A DNA stretch of 64,000 bases from JAAXPZ01 sp965215705 (GTDB lineage: Bacteria > Campylobacterota > Campylobacteria > Campylobacterales > Sulfurovaceae): contig CBDCEE010000003.1 in assembly GCA_965215705.1 (NCBI GenBank), positions 744,001-808,000 of the forward strand. The letters run 5' to 3'. This document shows positions 41,753-51,266 of this stretch, one piece after another (within the stretch, counting starts at the first letter, position 1; each line of letters opens with the position of its first letter). The position numbers and the translations under genes were made by a program. A model generated the notes under the pieces. That model did not search any database and was not told the origin of the DNA. It saw only the letters and a program-made list of their open reading frames with translations.

Positions 41753-42142
41753 ATGCACAAACAAATAGCACACTATGAAGAGAAACTAAACTATGAGATA
41801 GACTCGTGGGACTTGAGTCTTCTGATCACCGAGCAAGCAGATATCCATCTGCTTGACTGTCGCTCAGCAGAAGCCTATGCACAAGAGCATATCCCTACCG
41901 CCATCCACTTCCCTCATAGAGAGATCTCTGAGCAGACAACCACTTCACTGGATCGATCAAAACTCATGATCACCTACTGTGACGGGATCGGATGTAATGC
42001 TTCGACCAAAGGTGCACTAGCCATGGCAAAGCTTGGATTTAGAGTCAAAGAGCTCATGGGTGGACTCGACTGGTGGAAGCGTGATGGACATAGCACAGAA
42101 GGTATCCAGTTGCAAGCTGCCAAACTTTCTTGTGGATGCTAA
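41753..42142 (+). CDS. Rhodanese-domain protein
   Basis: A 129-residue single-domain rhodanese (sulfurtransferase). Seen are LLDCRSAEAYAQEHIPTAIH (CH2A motif) and the active loop ITYCDGIGCNASTKGA with the catalytic Cys, followed by LMGGLDWWKRDG. The protein ends in a CGC that might bind metal or take part in sulfur transfer. No signal peptide, so cytoplasmic. It lies in the thiQ operon; a role in sulfur supply for thiamine or for thiol repair is possible but only inferred. Confidence 0.9.
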   Translation: MHKQIAHYEEKLNYEIDSWDLSLLITEQADIHLLDCRSAEAYAQEHIPTAIHFPHREISEQTTTSLDRSKLMITYCDGIGCNASTKGALAMAKLGFRVKELMGGLDWWKRDGHSTEGIQLQAAKLSCGC

Positions 42143-42154
42143 GCCTGCTCTGAT

Positions 42155-43348
42155 ATGAAACCTCTCCTTCGGATACTTTCCCAGCACACTCTTTTTCAAG
42201 ATGACCAGATACTAGAGCTCAAGTCTCTGGCACAACAAGGACACTGCAACCAAAACTATCTCCTCCGTACTGAGAAAGCACGCTGTGTACTGCGTATATT
42301 TGGTGACGAGCAACGAGATAGAGCACTAGAGTATCACATCCAGACGCTGGCATACCATGAAGGCATCGCACCCCAACCTCTACTACACGATATACCAAAC
42401 AATCTCATGGTCTCAGCATTTGTAGAGGGAGAGCATCAAGATAGACTCAGCACTGCAAAGCTGCATATGCTAGCACAAACGCTACATAGGCTACATAGCA
42501 TAGCACTGGATATACCACTCATCACTCTAGACACAGATACCTCTAGTGTAACAACATATGATTTTGATCCTGTACTGTGCCACAACGATCTCAACCCTCA
42601 AAATATTCTCTGGCATGATCACACTCCTACTCTCATAGACTGGGAGTATGCAGGGATCAATGACAGGTATTTTGATCTGGCATGTGTCATGGTGGAGTTT
42701 GAGTTGGAAGCTTTGGATCGTAAGATATTTTTAGAGACATATTTTCAAGATAAGACATGGGATACAAAGAAGCTCGAAGCGTACATTGAACTCTATCAAA
42801 AGATATGCCAAAACTGGTGGGAGAATAGACCTGTCAACAAGCAAGATATATATATTAGAAAAGCAAAAATGAAAGACTTGGATACTGTTTTTGCACTTGT
42901 GTCACTCTGCACGAAGCACATGCTTACACAAAAAATAGACCAATGGGACAGTCTCTATCCTAGTCACGCCATATTGAAGAGGGATATTGAGAATGAATCA
43001 CTATTTTTAGCAGAGACTCTCGATCATATTGTTGCTATCATAGTACTCAATGAAAGCCAAGAACCTGAGTACAGCGATATAGATTGGCAATATACAAATG
43101 GCAAACCTCTTATCATCCACAGGCTTTGCGTACACCCCGAGACACAAGGCAAAGGTATCGCAACAAAACTCATGGCTTTTGCCGAGAACTATGCACGAGA
43201 AAAGCACCACAGCACTATACGACTCGATGCTTTTCAGGCAAATCCCATTGCTGTAGCATTATATGAAAAAAGAGGCTATCGGAAGGTTGGTGTAGTACGT
43301 TTTCGAAAAGGACTCTTCGACTGCTTTGAACAGTCTGCAAACAGATAA
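42155..43348 (+). CDS. Choline/thiamine-kinase-like phosphotransferase fused to GNAT acetyltransferase
   Basis: A 397-residue two-domain protein. Residues 1-230 are an aminoglycoside-phosphotransferase/choline-kinase fold with catalytic loop LCHNDLNPQNILWHD and metal motif TLIDWEYAGINDRYFDLACV, like ThiK and LicA. Residues 233-397 are a GNAT domain with the acetyl-CoA loop RLCVHPETQGKGIATKLMAF and AVALYEKRGYRKVG. Sitting in the thiQ operon, the kinase half is a good candidate for thiamine kinase, which would trap imported thiamine. The GNAT target is unknown. The frame is continuous across the join, so it is a true fusion and not a sequencing artefact in the bases given. Confidence 0.8.
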   Translation: MKPLLRILSQHTLFQDDQILELKSLAQQGHCNQNYLLRTEKARCVLRIFGDEQRDRALEYHIQTLAYHEGIAPQPLLHDIPNNLMVSAFVEGEHQDRLSTAKLHMLAQTLHRLHSIALDIPLITLDTDTSSVTTYDFDPVLCHNDLNPQNILWHDHTPTLIDWEYAGINDRYFDLACVMVEFELEALDRKIFLETYFQDKTWDTKKLEAYIELYQKICQNWWENRPVNKQDIYIRKAKMKDLDTVFALVSLCTKHMLTQKIDQWDSLYPSHAILKRDIENESLFLAETLDHIVAIIVLNESQEPEYSDIDWQYTNGKPLIIHRLCVHPETQGKGIATKLMAFAENYAREKHHSTIRLDAFQANPIAVALYEKRGYRKVGVVRFRKGLFDCFEQSANR

Positions 43349-43418
43349 ACTATTTATCAAGATTAGCTAAGAAAACTTTAGAGACAATTATGTTGATTTA
43401 ACAAATGAAGGGGAAAAA

Positions 43419-43625
43419 ATGAAATACTTGGGAATATTGATTATTCTTTTTGGATTAGTGGACATGGCAGGAAGCTATATGGATTTTGATTTATGGACTG
43501 ATTTTATTGGAGTAGAATTACCTCCTATAGTTTGGAAATTTTCATCCTATGCAGAAATAGCAATTGGATACGCAATTATGTCTCTGGGCTCAAACAAAGA
43601 TGAGGATGAGGAAGAAGCAAAATAA
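43419..43625 (+). CDS. Small membrane protein of unknown function
   Basis: A 68-residue protein with two hydrophobic helices (YLGILIILFGLVDMAGSYMD and YAEIAIGYAIMSLG) and an acidic tail (KDEDEEEAK). The ribosome site GAAGGGG lies seven bases before the ATG. No family is recognised; similar short proteins are widespread in marine bacteria. It stands alone between the kinase-GNAT gene and the convergent L,D-transpeptidase gene. Confidence 0.65.
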   Translation: MKYLGILIILFGLVDMAGSYMDFDLWTDFIGVELPPIVWKFSSYAEIAIGYAIMSLGSNKDEDEEEAK

Positions 43626-43666
43626 CATACTAAAATCCCACTATATATGTGGATAGTTTAGTATTC

Positions 43667-44884
43667 TTACTGTACCACCTTCACCGGTGTACCCTTTTTC
43701 GCATATCTAAATATCTTATTCACCACATTATACGGTACACGGATACAGCCATTGGTGGCAGGATAGCGTTTGACATACTTGCTGCCGTGGATACCGATAC
43801 CAGAGCTTGTGAGTCTCATCCAGTTCTTTAATGAAGCCCCTACGTATTTTGCTTTAGGACCATGATATTTACGACGATCTCCTCGCCAGACCATCTTGCC
43901 ATTGCGGTAGAGCTTTCCAAAGATCGTAGAGCGTTTGTCTGCGATCTTTTCGGTGATACGAAAATTACCACTTGGGGTACTTTTGTTATAGACCCTTCGC
44001 GTATTGGGTTCGACCTTTCTACGAGCACCGGTGGTACAAGGCGAATCGATCGCCACTTCACTGCCTACATAGAGCTTGATCCGCTGTTCACTCTTGTCTA
44101 TGACGATCTTGGTGCGGCTCTTGGAAGCTTTCTTGAGGAGTTTATCATTGCGATACACGGCAAAACTTTTGGGATAGCCTCTGCGTCGCTTGAATGCCCC
44201 ATAACTCCCCGTTCTAACCCGCTTACTCGCACCTATATTTTGCGTACGTGTAGCGATCTTACCACGGGTGACCTGACGATACATCTTGGGTACGTTGGGG
44301 AAGAGCAAGCCCTGTGCCAGCCTGTCCAGTAGCCGCTTGGAGCCTTTACCAACCCAACCGTCTACCTGTACCATATGGTAGACTTTTTGCATTTTTGTAG
44401 CTGTGAGTCTGGTATTTTTACCCCAATGACCATCCATATCAAGCTCAACACTCATATTTTTATCAAAGTTCATCACGATCTGGAAGTTTCGTACCGTCTC
44501 AAACTCATTGGGACACTCCTGGCCCTCTATCTCTTCACAGAGATCTCCATGACGAGAGAAAGAGAAGGCATGCATCCCATATATCCGATCAAGCTTCTCT
44601 TTGGTGCCCTTACCAACCCAGCCATCTGCTGGATCTATCTTATACTGTTTTTGAAAGGCAATGATCGCTTCATGGGTATCATTACCAAAGATACCATCCA
44701 TTTTGATCACACGATGAAGATGTCTGTCCGAAGCCAAAGCCAGCTGTAGATTCTTGACCACATCCTTTTCATTGGCACAATAATGGTCTGATGCTGGTTT
44801 ACAGATATCATCATGCCCAATAAAGTACCCTTGTGCAGAAAGTACAGAGACCCATAATGCCAATATAGAGAGTAGTTTCATCAC
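43667..44884 (-). CDS. L,D-transpeptidase with two peptidoglycan-binding repeats
   Basis: A 405-residue exported protein. After a signal peptide (MMKLLSILALWVSVLSAQGY) come two PG_binding_1-like repeats (about residues 45-100 and 120-180), each with DG...WG/FG...T and a WVGKGTKEKLDRI or WVGKGSKRLLDRL ending. The C-terminal YkuD domain (about 265-405) has the catalytic phrase GIHGSKYVKRYPATNGCIRV, with His and Cys in the HGxx...SxGCxR arrangement (Thr-Asn-Gly-Cys here). It cross-links peptidoglycan or attaches proteins in the periplasm. Confidence 0.9.
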   Translation of the reverse strand: MMKLLSILALWVSVLSAQGYFIGHDDICKPASDHYCANEKDVVKNLQLALASDRHLHRVIKMDGIFGNDTHEAIIAFQKQYKIDPADGWVGKGTKEKLDRIYGMHAFSFSRHGDLCEEIEGQECPNEFETVRNFQIVMNFDKNMSVELDMDGHWGKNTRLTATKMQKVYHMVQVDGWVGKGSKRLLDRLAQGLLFPNVPKMYRQVTRGKIATRTQNIGASKRVRTGSYGAFKRRRGYPKSFAVYRNDKLLKKASKSRTKIVIDKSEQRIKLYVGSEVAIDSPCTTGARRKVEPNTRRVYNKSTPSGNFRITEKIADKRSTIFGKLYRNGKMVWRGDRRKYHGPKAKYVGASLKNWMRLTSSGIGIHGSKYVKRYPATNGCIRVPYNVVNKIFRYAKKGTPVKVVQ

Positions 44885-44973
44885 TTTTCACCTCACCTCA
44901 CATTCTATTATGCCTTATTCTATCATATTTGATATTAAAAAATAGTAAATATGCCTTCTCCTGCCTATTGTGA

Positions 44974-46653
44974 TTACTTTATTGCATCACCATTAAACAG
45001 AAGTATCCCCTTCTTGTACTCGATATCAATAATCCTCAATGCACCTTCTTTCTTTAGCTTGAAAGGAAATTCAGCTTCTGGAAACGCCATAATTTCAAGC
45101 AGTGTCGCAGGTATCTTTGCTTTGGCTTTCAGACTCTCTATCGGAAGATGCTTGCTACTATATGTACCACCCATGATATCTTGTAGTGTCATCTTTGGCA
45201 AGACCACCTTCCCATCGATCTGCATCTCTTTGGCATCCTTGCCCTTCATCGTCAAATGAGAAAAAGAGAGTGCATTAAGGTCTACCTTGATGCCGTATTT
45301 CAGTATCTCTCCTACCCTAGGAAGGTATTTGGCAGAGAGCATTTTGATATCTTTATCTATCTTTCTCGTAGATTTTGGGTCTCCTTTAAAGCCTGCAATA
45401 AATGCTTTTTTAAACACCTGTATCATCTCATTGTAGTAGTCCTTTATCACCGCATATCCCAGATCTCTGATAGCCAGATCAAACTTAGCGTCATCCAGTT
45501 TGAAGTGCTCTGTCTTACTCTTCATCTCTACACGTGCAACCTTATATCTTTCATGGAGACTCAACCTGTCTGCATCCACTGCAGGCGAACTCTTCACCTC
45601 CATATCCTCTACTATAAACCGTCCGATAGCTGTACTCTCAACCTCTACCTTCTTGAGTGTAGAGGTACCATTGGATAGATAGATATTGTTATCCAAAAAT
45701 GTATAGCGTGCCTTGAGCCCATCCAAGCTGATCTTCAAGTCATCACTCTTCTCTTCAAAGCGTAATTTGTCCAGATCAAAGAGGTAGGCGCCTTTCTCTC
45801 CTATAGAAAACTTCATATTTAGGTTCTCCATGTGCACGGTGATCTCTTTATCTGGTAGATCAAACTTTTCAACCCCTAGTTTGAGGTAGGAGGCACCATT
45901 TTCAAAATAGCCAAACCCCATGGTCAGTCCATGCAGTTCACTCTTTGTACCATTCTTTTCTTTGATGTAGAACGCCTTTGCAGATACTACCTCCTCTATA
46001 TCAAAGATCTCACCATTGCGGTAGAGAACCTTAAAGGAGAGACCCTCTGCACTATAGGTAGTATTATCCTCTTCGATCAAAAATTCTGCAATAGCACCAC
46101 TTCCCGATACTGAGCTGTTGGATTCAAATTCACTATCAATAGCTATCCCTTTGATAAGGAAGTGCTTACCCTTGTATACGGTATCTATGTCCTCATAGGT
46201 AGCACGGCACCTGTCTGTAAAGAGATTACACTTGGTAGTACTCTTGATCAGTTTCTTCTCGCTTAGGTACTGCATGAACTGATCAGGCTTTTTTTGGCTA
46301 GGCTTTGGCTGATACTGATAGGTCGTCTTGATCACTGCACTCATACCAAAGAGAGGCAAAGTTACTTCCACACTCTGGCTTTTGGTTGTTTTATATTTTT
46401 GAAGTTCTTTTAGTAGAGGCTTTGTAAAGCTATCATTCTCCCTCATAAACTTGGGATAGATTGCTATGAGCTTCTCTGGATCCGTGATGTTGACCTTGAT
46501 TTTCATAGAACAAAAAGTGTTGCTCTCTATCTCATAACTATACCCATAGACACTCAGCCCCTCCAAGAAATTGTTAATACGATTCTTTTGATAGAAACAT
46601 TTTCCACCAAGTATAGCGATAAGCAGTATGATTGTCAGACTGATCTTTTTCAT
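44974..46653 (-). CDS. DUF945 (YdgA-like) protein
   Basis: A protein of 559 residues from the chosen start, of the YdgA/DUF945 family of exported or inner-membrane-anchored proteins. It has one N-terminal anchor (MKKISLTIILLIAILGGKCF) and a long beta-rich periplasmic domain with repeated patterns such as LHGLTMGFGYFENGASYLKL. It contains few cysteines and no enzyme motif. The start at 46653 is chosen because the anchor begins there; a longer form to 46716 would add 21 unlikely residues. Function is unknown; family members affect the envelope or motility in other bacteria. Confidence 0.75.
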   Translation of the reverse strand: MKKISLTIILLIAILGGKCFYQKNRINNFLEGLSVYGYSYEIESNTFCSMKIKVNITDPEKLIAIYPKFMRENDSFTKPLLKELQKYKTTKSQSVEVTLPLFGMSAVIKTTYQYQPKPSQKKPDQFMQYLSEKKLIKSTTKCNLFTDRCRATYEDIDTVYKGKHFLIKGIAIDSEFESNSSVSGSGAIAEFLIEEDNTTYSAEGLSFKVLYRNGEIFDIEEVVSAKAFYIKEKNGTKSELHGLTMGFGYFENGASYLKLGVEKFDLPDKEITVHMENLNMKFSIGEKGAYLFDLDKLRFEEKSDDLKISLDGLKARYTFLDNNIYLSNGTSTLKKVEVESTAIGRFIVEDMEVKSSPAVDADRLSLHERYKVARVEMKSKTEHFKLDDAKFDLAIRDLGYAVIKDYYNEMIQVFKKAFIAGFKGDPKSTRKIDKDIKMLSAKYLPRVGEILKYGIKVDLNALSFSHLTMKGKDAKEMQIDGKVVLPKMTLQDIMGGTYSSKHLPIESLKAKAKIPATLLEIMAFPEAEFPFKLKKEGALRIIDIEYKKGILLFNGDAIK

Positions 46654-46758
46654 CTGTAGCCTTTTTTTTAAAAGACATTGTAGCCAAATCTTCTGTATTT
46701 TGAGAGTAGCCATCATATACCCATAGGATATCTACTGAGCTGAAAATACCTGATACGC

Positions 46759-48195
46759 TTACTTCAGTTTCAGATAATGGGCAATCTCCGAGGCATTGAG
46801 TATCTTGATCGTATTGGTTGATCCGGGTACACCGGCAGGATAACCAATCGTAGTGATATAAAGCCCTTGTTTATCCAGCTTGCCTGCTTTGTCCAGCTCC
46901 ACAAGCATCGCCTGAATCATTTTGGAGGGTGGGAGGACAGGTATCTTGGTGATAGGCATCACTCCCCAGAGAGCAGAGAGCTGATTGAGTAGTCTGCGTT
47001 TATGGGCAAAAGCATAGACCTTGCTACGGGGTCTAAATCTGGATATTCTGACTGTACTCCAGCCTGAACTGGTGAGAGAGAGTATCCCTGTAGCACCTAG
47101 TTTATCTGCGATATTAACTACGGAGCGTTCAATGATATCATTTTTGTCGTATGCCTTCCATATCTCTTTGCGTCTAAAAGGGTAGATTTTCTCTGTTTGT
47201 TGGATGATACTATGCATCGTTTTTACCACATGTATAGGATCATCACCGATTGCGCTCTCCTCCGAAAGCATCACGATATCGGTGCCGTCCAGTACAGCAT
47301 TGGCAACATCCGAAACTTCTGCTCTCGTGGCGTTTTGGCTCTTGGTCATGCTCAGCAACATCTGTGTCGCGGTGATGATCGGCTTGGCTGATTCATTGGC
47401 TTTGCGTATGAGCATTTTCTGGAGTGTAGGTACCTCATAGTAAGGTACTTCGATCCCTAGGTCCCCTCGTGCAACCATCAATCCATCAGAGGCTTTGAGG
47501 ATCGCATCGATATGCTCGATCGCATCAAACTTCTCTATCTTGGCAATGATCTTCCCTTCATAGCCATCCAGCAGTATCCTGACCCGATTGATATCATTGG
47601 CATTCTGTACAAAAGAGATCGCAAAGAGGTCGACCTTATGCGTGATCCCCCATGCGATATCTGCCCTGTCTTTTTCCGTGAGGACATCAATACCGATTTC
47701 AGTATTGGGAAAGTTCACCCCTTTTTTGGAGCTAAGGATACCATGGTTCTCCACCTCTACCTCTACTTGCAAGCCTACAGAGATAACCTTCGCCCGTATA
47801 GTACCATCATAGAGATAGATATACTCTCCCACTTTGATACGCTCCAAGATCTTTGGGTAATTGATGCTCACAGTATAGCGATTTGGACTCGTTTGATGCC
47901 CGACTATCTCTTTGGCAACAAAGAGTAACCTATCCCCTTTTTTGAGTTCAAAAGGACGTTCTATCTCCCCTATTCTCACTTTTGGACCAGAAATATCCTG
48001 CAAAACACCTACAGTGATATGAAGTTTTTTGGAGATACTTCGTATCGTTTTCAGTGTCTCAAGATGTGCTTCATGGCTCCCATGAGAAAAGTTGAGACGA
48101 AACAGGTTAGTTCCTGCTTTAATTAGTCCCTCTATCATCGTAGGGGAATTGCTGGCTGGTCCTATAGTTGCAAGTATTTTGGTTCTTTTTTTCAT
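46759..48195 (-). CDS. pyk: Pyruvate kinase
   Basis: A 478-residue glycolytic enzyme making pyruvate and ATP from phosphoenolpyruvate and ADP. Marks: RTKILATIGPASNSPTMIEG, FRLNFSHGSHEAH, MVARGDLGIEVPYYEVP and ATRAEVSDVANAVLDGTDIV with Lys upstream (IIAKIEKFDAIEH). The start at 48195 is chosen over the adjacent ATG at 48198 because its distance to the palindrome upstream (13 bases) equals that of glpD, and both genes open ATGAAAAAAA. The message is probably leaderless: TATAAT lies 8 bases before the ATG and no ribosome site is seen. It is divergent from a GntR regulator gene. Confidence 0.95.
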   Translation of the reverse strand: MKKRTKILATIGPASNSPTMIEGLIKAGTNLFRLNFSHGSHEAHLETLKTIRSISKKLHITVGVLQDISGPKVRIGEIERPFELKKGDRLLFVAKEIVGHQTSPNRYTVSINYPKILERIKVGEYIYLYDGTIRAKVISVGLQVEVEVENHGILSSKKGVNFPNTEIGIDVLTEKDRADIAWGITHKVDLFAISFVQNANDINRVRILLDGYEGKIIAKIEKFDAIEHIDAILKASDGLMVARGDLGIEVPYYEVPTLQKMLIRKANESAKPIITATQMLLSMTKSQNATRAEVSDVANAVLDGTDIVMLSEESAIGDDPIHVVKTMHSIIQQTEKIYPFRRKEIWKAYDKNDIIERSVVNIADKLGATGILSLTSSGWSTVRISRFRPRSKVYAFAHKRRLLNQLSALWGVMPITKIPVLPPSKMIQAMLVELDKAGKLDKQGLYITTIGYPAGVPGSTNTIKILNASEIAHYLKLK

Positions 48196-48198
48196 CAT

Positions 48199-48240
48199 AA
48201 GTCATTATAACATAATAATGTTTGTTTTCTATGGTATAAT
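48199..48240. promoter_or_regulatory. Shared pyk/GntR-regulator promoter region with palindrome
   Basis: A palindrome-like AACATAATAATGTT lies at 48209-48222 (half-sites AACAT/ATGTT as before glpD). On the minus strand TATAAT (48209-48204) is the pyk -10 box. On the plus strand TGGTATAAT (48232-48240) is an extended -10 box for the regulator gene, with AGGAGC before its TTG start. The palindrome overlaps the region between the two promoters, so one bound protein could control both. The GntR regulator next door is the first candidate. Confidence 0.6.
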
Positions 48241-48270
48241 AAGAAACTATTTCAATTTAGGAGCTATCTT

Positions 48271-48978
48271 TTGTTTAGCAAAAACGGTATTCCACTCTAC
48301 TATCAACTTAAAGAGTATCTCCTTCAGGAGATCAAAAAGAATTATCAAGCAGGAGACCTACTCCCTTCAGAAAGTGAAATAGAACAAAAGTATGGCGTAA
48401 GCCGTATTACGGTGCGTAAAGCCATCGAAGAGCTCTCCCGTGAGGGGATCGTAGTCAAAAAACAGGGTCGAGGCACCTTTGTGATGGAGCAGAAGATCCT
48501 CTATGATGCTAACATCATTGGCTCTCTCACCCAGAGGCTCGAAGAGCAGAAACATCAGTTAAAAACAGAATCCATTGAATACATTACGATCACAGAAGCC
48601 CACCACGTCAAAGACCTGTTGGACTGTAATACACTACTCTGTATCAAGCGTTTCCGTATACTTGATGGTGTCCCCTTTGCACTGATGCTCAACTATATCG
48701 ATGCCACTAAGGTACCCAAGCTCCAAGAAAAATTTGATATGGAGTCACTTTATACACTTTATAAGGAGCAGTATAACATCAGCTTCTACCATGCTGAAGA
48801 GACTGTCGAAGCCAAATCAGCTACCAAGGAGCAGGCAAAAAAACTGCACATAGCAGAAAACACTCCTCTACTCTGTTTACAAAGGCTCTCTTATGACAAA
48901 CAGAATAGACCCATGGAGTACTCAGATATCGCTATCAAAGCAGACATGTACAAGCACAAGATAGTCCTGACCAGATGA
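48271..48978 (+). CDS. GntR/HutC-family transcription regulator (UTRA domain)
   Basis: A 235-residue regulator starting with TTG behind AGGAGC. The N-terminal winged helix spans residues 5-70 (GDLLPSESEIEQKYGVSRIT, then RKAIEELSREGIVVKKQGRG), and residues 90-232 form a UTRA ligand domain (RFRILDGVPFALMLNYIDAT, AEETVEAKSATKEQAKKLHI). HutC-type regulators often sense sugar phosphates or amino-acid derivatives. It is divergent from pyk, with a shared palindrome in between that recurs before glpD, so it may govern central carbon flow from glycerol-3-phosphate to pyruvate. Confidence 0.9.
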   Translation: MFSKNGIPLYYQLKEYLLQEIKKNYQAGDLLPSESEIEQKYGVSRITVRKAIEELSREGIVVKKQGRGTFVMEQKILYDANIIGSLTQRLEEQKHQLKTESIEYITITEAHHVKDLLDCNTLLCIKRFRILDGVPFALMLNYIDATKVPKLQEKFDMESLYTLYKEQYNISFYHAEETVEAKSATKEQAKKLHIAENTPLLCLQRLSYDKQNRPMEYSDIAIKADMYKHKIVLTR

Positions 48979-48981
48979 CCC

Positions 48982-49455
48982 TTACCAACCCAACTCTTTC
49001 TTGAAAGATTCTGCTTCAGCTTTGGGCATGGTTTTGAGTAGTACTTTGATCGTATATCCTCCCTGTACCACCCCTTTCTCATAATACATCCAGTCAGAGA
49101 CATTGCTTGTTTGGAAGATCACTTTCTGTGCATATTGCACGGACTTGACGATCTGGGGTTCATTGGCGATCTGTGCACTAAAGCCCTCTTTGAGCAAGGC
49201 AAGATTGGCAGTCCAAAAATGCTCTACACCGTTGCTATCTTCAACCCTGACCTTGATACTGAATCCTGTTTGATCCTTTGTGGGGTTTTTGAATGCTTTG
49301 ATAAACTGTGGCAAGGTATCTCTTGCCTGTTGCATTGCCTGATTCATCGCTTTATTTTCCTCTTTTACCATGATCACTTCATCGCTGGTTTTTTTTTGGG
49401 CAGAGGCATAGGTCATGATAAGTCCAACTGCTATTATAATCTTCAATAGATGCAT
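48982..49455 (-). CDS. DUF2314 secreted protein (YegJ-like)
   Basis: A 157-residue protein with a signal peptide (MHLLKIIIAVGLIMTYASAQ). The mature part shows MNQAMQQARDTLPQFIKAFK, TGFSIKVRVEDSNGVEHFWT and DWMYYEKGVVQGGYTIKVLL, the pattern of DUF2314/YegJ. Function unknown. It converges with the GntR gene, the stops being 3 bases apart. Confidence 0.8.
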   Translation of the reverse strand: MHLLKIIIAVGLIMTYASAQKKTSDEVIMVKEENKAMNQAMQQARDTLPQFIKAFKNPTKDQTGFSIKVRVEDSNGVEHFWTANLALLKEGFSAQIANEPQIVKSVQYAQKVIFQTSNVSDWMYYEKGVVQGGYTIKVLLKTMPKAEAESFKKELGW

Positions 49456-49665
49456 TGTATTCCTTTTTTTGCGAGTTTATATAGTAAGGATAATATCACA
49501 AAAGAACAAAAAGTTTGAATTCAGAATACTATACTTCTCTGCTCAGCCATTATAATTTTATTCTCTTTTTAGAAATTACCCCTTGCAAAACTTAAATATT
49601 TAAGCAGAAACTTATCCTCCTCCCCTATACTATTATCGTAATTAAATTGACCAAAAAGGGAAAGA

Positions 49666-50373
49666 ATGAAAATATTAAATTTGATGATAGCAACTGTAGC
49701 GACACTGGTATTTATGGGATGTGGTGGTGGTGGAGGTAGTGCTTCAGGAGTTGGGGATGATAATTCTTCGGGAGGAACAGCTAATGATGGCAATAACAAT
49801 GTAGAATATACATATTTTCCATCTTCTGCTGAATCGGATGCCCCCATTATTATTCAGAAAATGACTGGGGTACTTTACGCTCAACAACTTTTTTCTCCAA
49901 CTTATGCCAAATATTCTCCCAAATACTGTTTTGATGATGGTGCAGGTAGAAGTAAAGAAATAAGATGGGCAATAACATCACCAGGACACAATGATGCAAG
50001 TATCTCTGTCACACAATATGATGAAGAAGATTGTACAGGAAACACCATAATCAGTAAAGCAAATTATACCTATACACTAGATAATATTCTAGATAACGGT
50101 AAGAGTATTGAGATTGATTTTACCTTTAAAGATGGAGATGACATCACATCTTTGCTACCAAGCAACGTATTCGGACATGATACTACCCAAACTTTTTATA
50201 CTATTCTTACTGCCAGTGGAGAAGCTTTTGATAATCAAGACTTGAGAATAGGCATTGCCCAATCAAATACTGCATATGATGGGTTAACTAAACAGAGTCG
50301 GGCTAGGGACTTATCTGCTTTTGAGAATAAAGAGTATTTCTTTGGTCAATATGGAACAGGTAAGATTAATTGA
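49666..50373 (+). CDS. Glycine-rich-linker lipoprotein of unknown function
   Basis: A 235-residue lipoprotein. The lipobox is VFMGC (C19), followed by six glycines and a Ser/Gly/Asp/Asn-rich linker to about residue 45, then a domain with DDGAGRSKEIRWAITSPGHN and TYTLDNILDNGKSIEIDFTF. Several Cys (YCFDDG and DCTGN) could make a disulfide. No family is recognised. AAAGGGAAAGA precedes the ATG. It stands alone before the convergent end of the long leftward operon. Confidence 0.7.
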   Translation: MKILNLMIATVATLVFMGCGGGGGSASGVGDDNSSGGTANDGNNNVEYTYFPSSAESDAPIIIQKMTGVLYAQQLFSPTYAKYSPKYCFDDGAGRSKEIRWAITSPGHNDASISVTQYDEEDCTGNTIISKANYTYTLDNILDNGKSIEIDFTFKDGDDITSLLPSNVFGHDTTQTFYTILTASGEAFDNQDLRIGIAQSNTAYDGLTKQSRARDLSAFENKEYFFGQYGTGKIN

Positions 50374-50459
50374 TCTCCCTTGCTTGTTCCACTAAAAAGC
50401 ACTCAAGTAAAACTATAAGTTCATTTCCATCGTCTTGATAGGAATGAACTCAAGATATT

Positions 50460-51266
50460 TTAGAGAAAATCTGTAAATACACTCTTCACGCCCCATGAAA
50501 ACATCCGATCCTTCTCTTCAGGGGTATTGACCGTATACACATTGACCGTGATACCTGCATCATTCAACTCTCTGACCAGTGATGGGGTCACGATTTTAAG
50601 ATGACAGTGGTAACAGTCCACACCCAACTCCTTCAAATACCTTAGCAGATCCTCCGGATGGGCATGCTCTTGCAGCGCTGCTCTGCTGATATGCGGAGCC
50701 AGCACTTTTGCCTCTACCACGTAGCTATGGTTGAAGGAGGAGAGCAATACCTCTGCCGCCATATCCGTCTCTCTGATGATAGCTAGTACTTTCTGCGTCG
50801 CCACAGCATCAAATGCTGTACCCCGCATATCTTTAATCTCCACATTCACTGGCGTCTGATGCTGCTTGAAAAAGCTAAGTACCTCTGCCAGCGTCACTAT
50901 ACGCTGTACAGGAAGTGCTTCCAGCTCTGTTTTGTCTACTGTCCCAGAGGCTATCGTACCAAAAGGGTCCTTTTGGGTAAACCATGAGGAGAAATCCAAC
51001 TGTAAGAGTTCTGCATAGCTATAGTCAACCACAGTATAGGGAGGCGTAAAGCCCTTTAGCTCTACCACATCACTGGTACGCTCTAGTGTATCGTCATGGA
51101 TGATGATCGGTATACCGTCACGACTAAAGCCCACATCTAACTCTACAAAATCACATCTACCGACAGATGCCTCGAAGGCCATCATGGTATTTTCGGCTCG
51201 TATTGCACGAAAGCCGCGATGGGCTGCGATCAGACGATCATGTGGGAAATGTTCCCAAAAATTCAT
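50460..51266 (-). CDS. Glycerophosphodiester phosphodiesterase
   Basis: A 268-residue cytoplasmic GDPD enzyme that hydrolyses glycerophosphodiesters to glycerol-3-phosphate and an alcohol. The active site residues are visible: His-Arg in LIAAHRGFRAIRAENTMMAF, Glu and Asp in DFVELDVGFSRDG, His-Asp in PIIIHDDTLERTSDV. It ends with YTVNTPEEKDRMFSWGVKSV, as in UgpQ. No signal peptide. It is the last gene of the leftward operon, overlapping the metallophosphoesterase gene by 4 bases. Its product could feed GlpD encoded at 12.6 kb. Confidence 0.9.
   Translation of the reverse strand: MNFWEHFPHDRLIAAHRGFRAIRAENTMMAFEASVGRCDFVELDVGFSRDGIPIIIHDDTLERTSDVVELKGFTPPYTVVDYSYAELLQLDFSSWFTQKDPFGTIASGTVDKTELEALPVQRIVTLAEVLSFFKQHQTPVNVEIKDMRGTAFDAVATQKVLAIIRETDMAAEVLLSSFNHSYVVEAKVLAPHISRAALQEHAHPEDLLRYLKELGVDCYHCHLKIVTPSLVRELNDAGITVNVYTVNTPEEKDRMFSWGVKSVFTDFL

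Noticed and set aside
43862..44332. A 156-codon rightward frame opposite the L,D-transpeptidase
   Set aside because: Shadow of the YkuD and linker region, no ribosome site.
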